This document shows, one piece after another, positions 43,106 to 54,404 of a stretch of 64,000 bases of DNA. The translations under genes and the position numbers were made by a program. Source of the DNA: Takakia lepidozioides (lineage: Eukaryota; Streptophyta; Takakiopsida; Takakiales; Takakiaceae). The first letter of the stretch is position 1. Each line of letters begins with the position of its first letter. The notes below the pieces were generated by a model. The model was given only the letters and a program-made list of their open reading frames with translations, had not been told where the DNA came from and did no database searches. The stretch is from positions 57,579,053-57,643,052 of the forward strand of contig CM060732.1 of assembly GCA_030704615.1 (NCBI GenBank). The letters run 5' to 3'.

Positions 43106-46100
43106 TCAAGCAGTCCGACCTATATCATGCCGTAGGGCCTTGTGTAGCTCGTTGAAGCTCAGTGTTGGAGCATGGATGAAGACGTCCACTGCGGATATGC
43201 AACTCATGCGCTTCAGAAAAATATAATGAAGGTGTTTGCAGGGGACGTATGCTGCATTCTTCGATTCCATAACAAGGAAGTCTTCACAGTTGCAAGCTGG
43301 GTACTGAGAAACCGTGATTGCATACACGACATTGCGCGCAGCAAACCCGGCTGTTGACAACTGAAATATGCGCCCAATCCCGGGGTGAGGAACATCCCTG
43401 CAACCTTGCACTATGTAGGGCATTGCAAGAGCGTTGGCCATCCTGGTGTTGTTCGCCTTTGTTGGTGGCCGCCGTCTTTTCAGTTTCCCCCACCGATGGG
43501 TGGGCCAAGCTGCGGGGTCGTCCACCGGTATGCGGGGTGAAGAGCTTCTCGTGGGAGGAGGATGACGACTAGAATTGGATTTCGTGGAACGTCTGTCCTC
43601 TCCACCAGTCGAAACCCTGCACTTCCTAGAGCGTCTGCCTCCTCCAGGGTAAGATCTGTACCAGTTGCCACAGGCCAGACTGCTGGTGGTTCAGGCATGC
43701 CTTGTACACCATACGTGGGCTTGCCGAACACACACGACATGATGTCGTGCCTGCAGAACCAAAACTCCTTCAGTGTGGCCTCCACAAACTTTGCGCACAC
43801 ATATCTCTCTGTGAAGCAAGGGGCAGGCACACCGCCCTGCGGGCTCCTCCGAATCATCTCATTGCATCTCTGCTTGGTGTCGACACGAACAGCACAACAT
43901 TTTCCACGAAATGACGGACGGGTCCGTGCAATTCTCCACTGCGAGGCCGACACATCTCGCTCCACGATTGGAATGTTGTATTGGGTAACGATAATAGGAG
44001 CGACATGCTCATCCTCGGCATGTTGTCCCGAGTCTGGCAGCGATTCCATGGATGCTGCAGGAGAGGGGGTACGAGTCCTGCTGGGAGGAGGCGTGGGACG
44101 CAACATCGTTGCGCCCCGAGGTCGAGTGCGGATGTTCATATCTGATCTCCATGAATCGCCGTCGCCTCCGGGCATGTCCTCAATTCTTCTCTTCACCGGC
44201 CGGCTGCGGACATCGCCCTCCAGGCAGTTCCCCCGACTGTGTAACGGCCTTGACCTTATTGTTTCCCGCAATGCAGCAGTCCATTTTTTGGGATCGGTCG
44301 AACGATGCGCCGCCCTCATCAGCATCTTCTGCCTGTCTGGTCTGATACCCCATTGCTTTCCTCCCAGAAACTGGTAGTAACGAGATTGTTGCATGATGGC
44401 CCTCACAATATCTTCTGTTGTTGCTGTCAACATGTCAACGAGATGTGCCGCAGAGGAAGCACGCCAGGAAGAGTGCACCGATTCGGCCATGTTCGTCGTC
44501 GGCATATCTGTGTCATCCTCCAAGCTCATGTCCTGTTGCAGGAAAATTAGAAATGTCACTCATTGTGGAGAATGTCCAAGCACAAAACAGAATAATTGTC
44601 AAGTACAGAAATGTGTTACCTGTCTCATGTAGTCTCCAAACTGCCGGAATCTATAGTGCCACCACGCAAGCCACGTTTGCAGTTCTGGCTGATCTTTCAC
44701 ATCCACTGCCCCTGAAGACACCCACCAGGCGCATATGGTTGCAAACTCGGTCTCCGCCTCGTCGATGGAATTCGCATTTTTCCACGCAAGGCACATACTG
44801 ATATAATCCTGCCGGTGGCGTGACGCCACGAACCTTTTTGTGTTTTGCGTCAAACTCTGCATGAAGTGAAACCCGCAAGATCTCTCATTACCTTCCATTG
44901 GAGTCTTTGGGTCGTCCCCATATACCCTCCTCACTGCAGCCCAGTTCGCCTGGGCATTGTCAGCCATGAAGCCCCTAAAATCAGGAGGGGGCAACTTTGT
45001 TCTCGCCATTTGCTCATTAATTCCGCGCCACATATGCAACTCCGAATCTGTGTCTTCTCCTTTCATTTCGCAGATAGCAATGGTCATCAACTTTATGCAA
45101 TGTGGGTCGTATACATGTGCCCCCATTGTCACCCAATCGTGGTTGGTAATTCACCTGATGTGGTCGAACATGACCCAGCAATTTGAGAGGTCTCCACTGG
45201 TCATCCACTTCACCAAATCGACACCGCTCCCCGGTCCGCACGTTGACAACTTAAATATGAAGCACTTGTTCGTCTCTGAGCCTTGACCAGGAAAGAAGCT
45301 GCCCTGGATGAAGTCGTAGCCGCGTGTGCACTTCAGTTCCAAGATGAAGTGCATGTATGATCCTCTTCCGATTCGTTTCTTACAGCCGACAATGTGGTTC
45401 CTGACATTGGGGCTGCACACATGGGAGATAGCTTCCAGCAGCTCCTTCACCCCTCGTCCAACTTCTCTCTTGTGCTTCCGTCCTCCGACATTATTCTGCC
45501 AATTGCAATTCTATGTGCGGATGCGAGCTGTATTTGCTTTGGTTTTGCTCCCGGCCTCAACCTCACCTCCTCCTTGATAATATCGTGGGCTTGTTGAAAA
45601 ACGACTCTGCAATTGCCTCTGGCGACGGGGTGGTCATGCTTTCCGATGTGAATGCATGCTCTGGTGCACGCTGGGCCGACGGTCCCGACGTAGTACTGCT
45701 TGGCGTTGCACACTGCCATGCACGTAGGGGCTGCGTTGCAATGGGCGCACTTGAACGTCCCTGCAGGAACTCTACCTTGAGGCCAAAATGGGGTCGACGA
45801 ATTGCCAATCCAGTCTGTCTCATTCCGGGGGCCTTTGCTCGTGTAGTGGTAACATGTGCTCAAGAAACATTTAAGATGCCCAGCACACAATACATATCTC
45901 ACTCGAACTCCATCACCCAGGTTGGACGATGAAGTTTTGGTGACACACCAAGGGTGGCCGTCATGTTTCCTGTTCATTCCTGCCAGCATGTCGTCTGGGC
46001 CTACGCCTGCCGGCACTGGAGGGAACTCGTAGATAGCATTCCCATCCACAACTTCAGACAAAGTTTCCACAGAATGGATTGGAGTTTTGTCGTAATCAAG

Positions 46101-46730
46101 CCTAAGAAGGTCACTGGAGCGAGAACCCGCTGTCTTCATCCTCCGCAATATGTCGATTATTGAGCGGACGGAAGTTGAGTCGGAGGGTGTATGCTCATTG
46201 TCTGTCGACATCTGAACACTCCTAGTGCCGGACGATTTCGAAACATACGATGGAAGGACCATACAGTCTTCATCGTCACTGGATAAGTTGTGGACGACTG
46301 TTTCCCTGTTTTCATCTATTTCCCTTTTCACATGTTTGGGCTTCTCTGCTTGTGAAGATGTGCCCACATCCCTCATGGCAGACTTCACATCGTGCACGCT
46401 AGACCCTTTTGTGGAAGGAGGATCAACCAAGTTCCAGCGTGGGAACTCTTTAGGCACGATTTCACCAATTGCACTGTACCGGATGGATTCAGAAGCTGGG
46501 AGCCGCCACTCTTTGCCCTTTCCAAAATCTACATGCAGAATGACGGCACTTTCCAGAAAATTTCCATAAGCATCCTTCGTCTCCTCTTCCAAAAACACCG
46601 TTCCAAGACGAAGCCCGAACTTCACACACAAGTACTGCTCAGTGACAATCGCAAATCCTTGGTCGCAGGGTATTTTAGCTTTCAGAGAATCAGGATGGAA
46701 GTACACGTTTACCCAAACACGGGAGTCCAT
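43106..46730 (-). pseudogene. Mutator-like (MULE) transposase with FLYWCH/WRKY-GCM1-like and SWIM zinc fingers
   Basis: Start ATG 46730 (MDSRVWVNVYFHPD). Exon 1 runs to 44620, the GT-AG intron is 44619-44533, and exon 2 runs from 44532. The N-terminal part is followed by a zinc region (FKCAHCNAAPTCMAVC, then TRACIHIGKHDHPV), like the FLYWCH/WRKY-GCM1 DNA-binding fold of MULEs. The transposase core has NCWVMFDHI, then MGAHVYDPHCIKLMTIAIC, then FRGFMADNAQANWAAVRRVYG (second Asp) and CGFHFMQSL. TTNMAESVHSSW marks the core's end. The SWIM finger is PACNCEDFLVM..YVPCKHLHYIF. Frameshifts near 45440 and 43510 and a TGA at 45151-45153 (where Arg fits) make this copy inactive. The divergent gene at 48829 shares its upstream region. 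Confidence 0.8.
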
Positions 46731-46974
46731 GTTGAAGACCGCAACTCTCAGTAGGCTCCGCAGCGAAGTCCTGCAATGAGAACAGTGTGTCATACATAAT
46801 ACCACAATCATTTTCTGGAGGATTCTGTATCCAACAGGATCGGTGATCAGTGCACGTATGGATGAAGGTGTGTAACGTACGTTACAAATACGAACGACCA
46901 CAACAAATTCACATCGGAAATTGGGTACCTGAATTGTGATGTACCACCAGTTGAGCTACAATAAATCAGGCTTT

Positions 46975-48590
46975 CTTATGAATTTCGGCACCGAAATCCG
47001 GATGAACATCTCTGTCATATAACAGATTTGGAAGCCACGGGATGAATTCCGGCGACAGAATTCGAAATTAGTTCACCTCATGAAACTGAGCAAGCACCCG
47101 ACGGATGGATTTCGGTGTCGAAATTCGGATGAACATGTTCTTCATGAAATTGTTTCTGCACATAAATGATGAATTTCGACGCCGAAATACGGATGAATGT
47201 GTTCGTGATTAGAGTCATGATTCACCACGTGTAAGGATTTCGGTGCCGAAATCCGGATGAGAGTAATCCTGAATCGACAGTAGGGATGAATTTCGCCGAC
47301 GAAATTCATCGTTCGCATGGGAAAAATATTATTGGAGGGAGGACGTTGGATGAATTTCAGCGCCAAAATTCATTCTTCTTCTGTTTTTTCGAATGTCTTA
47401 TGCTGTCCTGCGGATGAATTTCGGCGCCGAAATTCATCCGAAGTTCTCCCTTCATTTTATTTTTCTTTGCGACCGATGAATTTCGGCGCCAAAATTCATC
47501 CAAAGTCCTCCCTTCAAATAATTCTTTTTCTTTGCGAGCAATGAATTTCGGCGCCGAAATTCATCCGAAGTCATCTCTCCAATTTTTTTTCAGGGTTCGA
47601 GCGCTGGATTTCGGCGCCAAAATTCATCCAAAGTCCTCCAATATTTATTTTTCTTTGAGATCGATGAATTTTGGCGCTGAAATTCATCCTTACTGTCGGC
47701 AAATGGTAACTCCAATATTACATTTTCCATGCGACGGATGAATTTTGGCGCTGAAATTCATCCAAACCCGACACTTACTTCTTGCTTCTAGATGATGTAA
47801 GGTTCCGAAATTCATTTCAAATAACCCATTCAGACAAAGAAAACACGAATATTGTGCATTAAATGGAGAAATCGATACATTTAACCACTTTTGTCTTTCA
47901 GACGAAAGGGGATATTTTCTCAGGTTGGGGGAAAATGAATTGCATTTTAGCCGTTGTTTTCATTTGAAACTGACCGAATCCATTAAGTGGTCATTTCTCG
48001 TACAGGAGGTTGTCGCAAATAAAGTATAATTTCGGCGCCGAAATTATACATAACAGTCCAGACATGGCACGTCCAACAGGCATGGACAGCAACTGCGAGG
48101 GGCACTGATGGCCGCAAAGCGTGACATAGTGCCGGTTTACTGTTCGGGTTGGATGTATTTCGGCGCCGAAATATGGATGATTTCAGCTCGTTTGCTCGCG
48201 GACGGAGATATTGTTAATGAATATCGGCGCCGAAATATGGATGAAATGTGCCCCAGTGCAGCATTCTGCAAAGATCCGGAATTAATTCCGGATCCGATAT
48301 CCGACTGACAGGTGTGCTCCTGACGGATAAGGACTGGGGAAGCGATGAATTTCGGCGCCGAAATTCATATGTTTGTGTATGAAAGCACTTGCATAGGATG
48401 AATTTCGGCGACGAAATTCATCTGTCCGCTGATGAAACGTGCCGACCTGACTTTTGAATGTCGGTAGGCAGGGAAATTTCATGGCGGTTGGGTTTCATGA
48501 TGTGCGGATAGTGCATTCAATGCGGGCTGCTCCGGGGACAGCATCCGGTGAACGGAACGGTATTTCGGCGCCGCAATTCGGATAAAGCGT
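46975..48590. promoter_or_regulatory. Shared upstream region of two divergent genes, packed with dyad repeats
   Basis: About 20 copies of TTTCGGCGCCGAAA or near variants lie between the transposase start and the start of the plus-strand gene. They include 46983, 47107, 47170, 47238, 47286, 47349, 47413, 47474, 47541, 47605, 47662, 47736, 48027, 48155, 48220, 48344, 48398 and 48560. From 47286 to 47760 the spacing is 57-75 bp. Many copies are flanked by GATGAA on the left and TTCATC on the right, extending the palindrome to 26 bp (47413-47438). Likely binding sites for a dimeric factor, possibly the transposase. Confidence 0.75.
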
Positions 48591-48828
48591 CTTCTACTGC
48601 TGGCTTGAACAGGCACACGTCGCATTCCAGTCGACTTCATCCGTGCGAACATGTCAGGGGTTGCAATCTCTTCATCACCCATACGGCGGAAAGTGGTGGA
48701 CGGTGGCAACGCTTGGGGAGACGTGGCTGCTTGCGCATCTGCTCGTGCACAGTGGTTGCATGTTCCACCGCTTCACTCTCTCACTCCTTGCCCTTCTGCG
48801 GTGACATTCTCCTGCGTTTCCTCTCCTT

Positions 48829-51800
48829 ATGCAGCATAGTGATAGCATAGAGTTTGTGGAAGGTCAGGCAACTCCGACGCAGAGAAGAAAGACGCGGGAT
48901 TTTGGGAAGCCGCCGACGACACGACTTAAGCTTCGTCTCATGCAGGAAATGCAGACCTCGTTATCCGGACACTCGGATCGCCCACCAGTGAGAGATTCGT
49001 GCTTCGCGGATGTGAAGCACTCCATACGCACTATTCCTTTTACACCTTTTTTTTTGCGTGCAGTGTGCCATGTTTTCCTGTTTGTTTGACATGGGAGCTG
49101 GGGAGGGATCGCAAGGGGGCGAGCCAACACAGTCAACTTTGGATACTCCTACCCGGGTGCTGCGATCGCAAGGTGGAAGTGCATCGAGGCAGGCGACTCC
49201 TCACAAAACACCTCAGAAATCTCCTCAGAAAAGTCCACCTAGAGTCTGGAAGACGAAGAAGCAAAAAGAGCCCATGGCTTTGCCTGTAAAACCACTTGGG
49301 AGACTGGAAGCCGAGATATTGGGTTTGCAGGCAGTTTTAGGAAACACGGATGCGGTGGAGGCCGCTGGAGATGTCGGACTCGGATCTGCAGAAGGGCGGC
49401 CCATTGAGCTGACAGAAGTAGAGGACGACAACGTGGTGCAACTTGACGACTTCCCAGGATATCAGAACCTGGTGAAGCTTGCGGAGGAGCAAAACCTCCA
49501 AGACGGCAGACAAGCTGGTGAGACAGGTGAGAGAAATGAGAGAGGTGATAGAAGTCAAAAACTGGTGGCGAGTATGCTCATGAGCGCACGAGACATGAAC
49601 ATAGCAGCAAACAGGTTGCTGGCAGAGACTCATAGTAACATAGGCCGCGTTTTGGGCTCCATGGTGTATCCGGAGAACCTCAAAGTTCCTTTGTGTCACA
49701 TGGTTAGCCTTCTAGTTGTAAGGCAAGCACTGTCAGGGGACATCGATCGACTGAAGCACAACTTCAAAGAGGGGTACAGACGGGGGTCGGCAGCATTCTA
49801 CGTTTCCATTGAGAAAGACGATGGTGTCACAAGGGGCCCCACTGCAAAGGAGCTTCAGAATTGGAGCCCCCACTGGCACACTGGAAATGTCGAGTTTGAA
49901 GCCTCTCTGAAGACTATTCCCACATTCGCACACATGGCAGGGAAGATGTTCTTCGTTTGGGACGGGAACCACATGATGCTTGCCTAGACAAAATACATTG
50001 CTGAAATGCATCCGCAAGATATCAATTGGCATTACATGGTGGACTGCATTGTCGTGAAGGTGGACGTCAGGGACAGAGGACTGCTGAAGGGTGCCATGGC
50101 GGATATAAATCTGTAAGTATACTACTACATCCTTGTGTAGTGCCTATTGCGGTGCCAAAATAGGCAATGTTCTTGACTGTCATCCACTCTATGAACTGGA
50201 AATTGGATTGTTGTGCCGAAATCTGGTTATTTTTGTATCACAGAGTGCAAGAAGTGGGCACAGCACCGCTGACGGACTTCCAAAAATCCCTCGATCTCGA
50301 GCTGTACAGGAAGTCCCTTGCGAAAGCGGATCGCACTTGGTACCGACCAACACTGGACACCATGGTGGAGATCCTCTATTTGGTGAGGTTCATCTCAAAT
50401 TTCCCGATTTAATGTTATTTGTTGCAGGGATCAGTGGCCTGACTGTATCCGCTGGGTATGGGAATGCAGACGAACATCAGGGATGACTTGGCCTATGCCA
50501 AAAGGTAGTTCTTTGAGAGTGATGCCCCCAACAAGGCGGACGCGTCGATAGAGAGTCACATTGTGCAGGCACGGAGGCAATCACGGACCAAGTACAGGTC
50601 CAAACTTGTGAAGCAAGTTGCAATCGCTGACCCTGGTCTTGGTGCCGAGTTCCTGGCGGAGATAGGACTGCATTACTCCAGACCCATGAAACCGGAAATG
50701 TCCATGGAGAAACTTCATCACATCGCAGTGTCCTGTGTTAAGCCGGCGGAGAAGGTTAGCATGTGTTTGTTCTTGTTTTGTGTCTTCTCGTGATTCTCAT
50801 GATGAGGTTTTTTTGTCTGACCGATGTTAGGCCATGCAGACGAGGTGGCTGCGAATCTGGAACGGCCATACAAACACGAAGCTGTTGTACCACTTTCCAA
50901 TCGAGCCAACAGACGACAAAATGAACGACTGGCTCAATGTGATGACTTGGTGGCATCAGGTATAATTTCCTCCTCTTCTGTGTGTTGGACATCATCGCAA
51001 TTTCAAATTTATGAATGTTTTGGAGACCTGCACTGCTGCAGGTACTGACCCACGCCCAGGAGCAATTGAAATGCAACACCACCACTTTCAAGTTACAGAT
51101 CGACTGGACGAAACCGGAGACAATGGAGAACTACGTGCAGTCCTGGCGAGGGCGCTTCGCAAACCTCTTTTTCAGAGAAATTGCAAAGGCAAGACGCAGC
51201 GTATACATCGAAGAGCAGGAGGGTGCCGACAAAGCAGCAATGTGAGTCATGTTCAGGTAATCTGCTGCCAATGCATCCCCCTATTTGTAGTTTTGAGGAT
51301 TTAGCTAAGCAGCGGTAGGTATTGCGGCGCCGAAATATACCTCTGCAAGATGTGAATGTTGGGTAATTGGGGCACGGTCCACTGCGTATTTCGGTGCCGA
51401 AATACCTTTTGCATTCAGAACTTTCTCTTGCATGATGCATCAGTAGCATGATTTTTGTTGAACTGGCTCGTGATTGCAGGTACATAAATTTTGCTCTCAT
51501 TCCGTCCGGAGCCATTCAAAGGGTTCCACCATTCTTCCTGCACGTAGAGGACACCTGGAGGTCGTGGTACGATGTACACAGAAGTAATGGCGAAGGAGTG
51601 GCATGCCGAGCATTTGGTAGACTGTCCCTGGTATGTGGATCTCCCAAGTGGGACCGTTGACCTCTCGGAGGTTAACTTGAAGAAGGAAGCGAATGCCCGG
51701 GCTATGAAGGCGCATTTGGATCCCCAACCAGAGGACGCGGAAAATTGAAAGCAGAGGAGGCAGCAAAGCAGAAAGCACTGAGAAAGTCAGCCAAGGCGGC

Positions 51801-53625
51801 AGCGTTGGCAAAGGAGCAGATGGAGAAGCAGACAGCTGAGCAGCCCAAGGACAGGAAGAAAAGAACGCGCAAATAGCGGCAAGAGACGAAGAGCCCCACA
51901 CCCAAGAAGAAGAAGCAGCAACATAGTCAACCAGATGACGAGGATTCCGACGACGATTTCCAGCAGGATAACACCCAGGGAGCCACACCTTGTCCGAAAA
52001 TTCACAAGGGCCAGCGCTCCGGGAGTTCGGCTACGAAGAGATCACTATATGAAGATGCACCTGGTAGACCATACCGTGCGGTGCACATTGCGGGCAGGGA
52101 AGTCCTCAAAACACCCACAATTGTGGAGTGTTAATGAAAGTTTCCTAACTGCTCTGACCAGAAGGCTGGAGAAAACGAGATTGAGAAAGGCGATCAAGGC
52201 CCACCAGGGGAAGGGGAAGAGGAAGGCCACTGGCAATGATATGGAGGACACCCCGGCTACACAAAGATGATGCAATATTTTGTGGCGATGAGCCTCTGTT
52301 CTGCCAATTTCTGCGTCGAAATTGCCCATGTACGTGTAGGCCACCTCTCACGTTCTCCTTTCCTTCTTTGCAGACTCTTATCTTTCAGGCATTCTGCTTC
52401 GTGAAGGAACATTCGAAATTCAAATTACGTCAAGCAGACAGACTTGTTGATTCCACAGTTGATCCACTGGAGTATAACGTCCTGTTCAACCATGTGGGAG
52501 AGAAGGACATGCTTTGTGATTTGTCGGGCAAGCCTTGGAGGTATGGCAGGACCAGGAGTCATGCATTCATCCAGACTTTCATGGAAACGTGTACGGATGT
52601 TGAAGGCAGGGTCCTCGACGTCACTGCTAATACAGGTGAGAGCGTTCAGTGATTGCGGCGCCGAAATTGACACCGTTTCCGATTGTCTTTGTTTGCTTGC
52701 GCGAGGAAGCGAGCCATTCTTGACTTTGGCTTTGGTTGTGTCGTATGAATTTGCAGGTGCCTGTATGTGGGCGGGAAGGATGTCCAACCGATTTGTGTTC
52801 TTATTTGAGGGGGATACGGCCTTGTATAATTTCAATTTGGCGGGCATACAGCGTCTGCCTCCGACTGAGGATCCCAACAACGCAGAAGAGGACGTGGAAG
52901 GGGAGGAGGAAGAGGACGAGGAGGAAGTCCAGGAAATTCGTCTAATGCAGGGGCGCCCGAAGCCGCTTCTTGCAATGCCGGTCTTCGAGTGAGTTGCATA
53001 GTAAGTGTATTGGTTTCGGTTGTAGGGACCATGCAACTTGCCGATGATTCCCTGTTTGGATGTTCTAATGTGCTTCATTCTGTGTTTGTGCGTACACTCA
53101 GCCTTGCAGAGTTGTCCGACGAGGAAATGCTGGGAGACTTGCCCGAATCGGATCCTGTTGCAAAGGAGGAGACATAATCGGATCGGCCATTCTTTGCCAG
53201 AAAATCGTTTCTTGCGAGTCCCCAAAAGCCCTTTTCTTCTACCAGCCTATGCAGACACGGCTGCCAGAGAAGCCATCAGGAGGGAGGATAGGCCTACTCG
53301 GTTTGAGCAATTGATATTCGGGAAGGAGCAGAGAATTATAATGAGGCGTCAGGCCAAACATGGAATTATGAAAGGCAGAGTAGGCAAGTTCGTCATAGAA
53401 TCTGCGTCTGAGAGCGAGGGGGATGATGAGGACAGTTCCGCACCCAGTTAGACAGTTCCAGCTGGTGAGGATGGTATTTTTGAGGGGAGGGCTTCTCAGA
53501 GTAACAGCGGTAGTGGCAGTGCAGGTTCGGAGGCAGGTGGAAGGCAGCCATCCTTGCATGAGGCCGGGGATGCATCGGACAGTGATCGCAAGTCTCATTT
53601 GGATCCTTCTGTTGTACAGTTCTGA
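48829..53625 (+). pseudogene. Second gene of the composite element: protein with beta-class methyltransferase features
   Basis: Exons with GT-AG borders: 48829-48987, 49064-50112, 50244-50382, 50428-50754, 50831-50959, 51042-51241, 51480 to about 52132, about 52374-52635, 52757-52988, about 53101-53625. The early junctions keep phase. The N-terminus is basic. Exon 7 carries HLVDCPWYVD, a DPPW-like motif IV, then a Lys-rich stretch with PKKKKQQ (nuclear signal). Exons 8-9 join to GRVLDVTANTGACMWAGRM then SNRFVFLFEGD, a Rossmann motif I as in N4/N6 DNA methyltransferases with the order IV before I (beta class). An acidic and a Ser/Gly-rich tail follow. Stops at 49985, 50440, 50506, 51874 and 53449 and frameshifts near 51575 and 51735 break it. 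The function is inferred only. Confidence 0.55.
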
Positions 53626-53829
53626 AACACTTAATGAAATTATTGACGATTTTTGAAATCATTGTGTTCAGACTACCTGTCCGATTCCCAACATTTCTTC
53701 CGCAAACCAGAATGTAATAATAAAAGCAGAAGAGACGCAAAGTAAAGGAAAGAACCCTACAAGTAATTTATGCACACCAGCGAACCGCGAACTAGAAGCC
53801 ATGAAAACACTGTCGTTTCTAATATTCCT

Positions 53830-54050
53830 ATTGGGAATTTCGGCGCCGAAATAGCCCAGTGTGCGCCTTCATAATATGGGCCTTATAAAATTCCACGTAG
53901 GAATTACTGCACCAAAATATCACGATGGAAGCCTTCAGCACAAGGCACTTCAGCACATTCCACTTGGGTATTTCGGTGCCGAAATACCCCGGTGGAAGTC
54001 TTCAAAACGCCACTTTAGCACACTGCTCTTGGGAATTTCGGCGCCGAAAT
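53830..54050. repeat. Right array of dyad repeats, about 66-bp period
   Basis: Copies near 53837, 53905, 53968 and 54036 read GGAATTTCGGCGCCGAAATA or variants, including a fully symmetric GGTATTTCGGTGCCGAAATACC-type copy at 53967. They mirror the left array at 30980-31480 and may mark the right subterminal zone of the composite element. Confidence 0.75.
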
Positions 54051-54215
54051 ACCAAGGTCGGTGGTTTTAGGACGCCGGTGGTTTTAGCACAATTTCTTCT
54101 CGTAATGTCGTGGCACCTTCTCTGTCAATCCCCTTCTAGCACCAGTCATTTTCGATCGCCTGTGTGGATAGCCGTTGCCGGCCAATGGGGGCACGTATTG
54201 CCGTTGCCCTAGAGA

Positions 54216-54291
54216 AGATCACGACCTGGAAAGGGCAAAGAGGGTCATGTTGACATCATTAAAGCTGGAATTGTACCAGGTTGCATTCCGC
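54216..54291 (+). pseudogene. Short PPR fragment
   Basis: CTGGAAAGGGCAAAGAGGGT through GACATCATTAAAGCTGGAAT matches the HSDIVKAGIVP part of the PPR piece at 6510-6565. About 25 codons only. Confidence 0.5.
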
Positions 54292-54404
54292 ACGATACCC
54301 TGAGAGGGTATTCCACATTGGGTTTTCAATGTTTACATCTCCGTGTTGAAACACAACAGTGATTACTTGTCTCTCTTCATTCCCGGTGGGCACACACTTC
54401 CTCA

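Noticed and set aside
43562-44377. Plus-strand open frame of 271 codons
   Set aside because: It is antisense to the transposase exon, which has family motifs and splice sites on the minus strand.
47286-47760. CRISPR-like array (regular palindromic repeats with spacers)
   Set aside because: The genome is eukaryotic, the repeats vary and extend their symmetry into the flanks, the spacers are related T-rich DNA, and no cas gene is present.
52425-53225. Minus-strand open frame of 266 codons
   Set aside because: It is antisense to exons 8-10 of the plus-strand gene. The acidic stretch of that gene gives Ser/Pro-rich nonsense in reverse.
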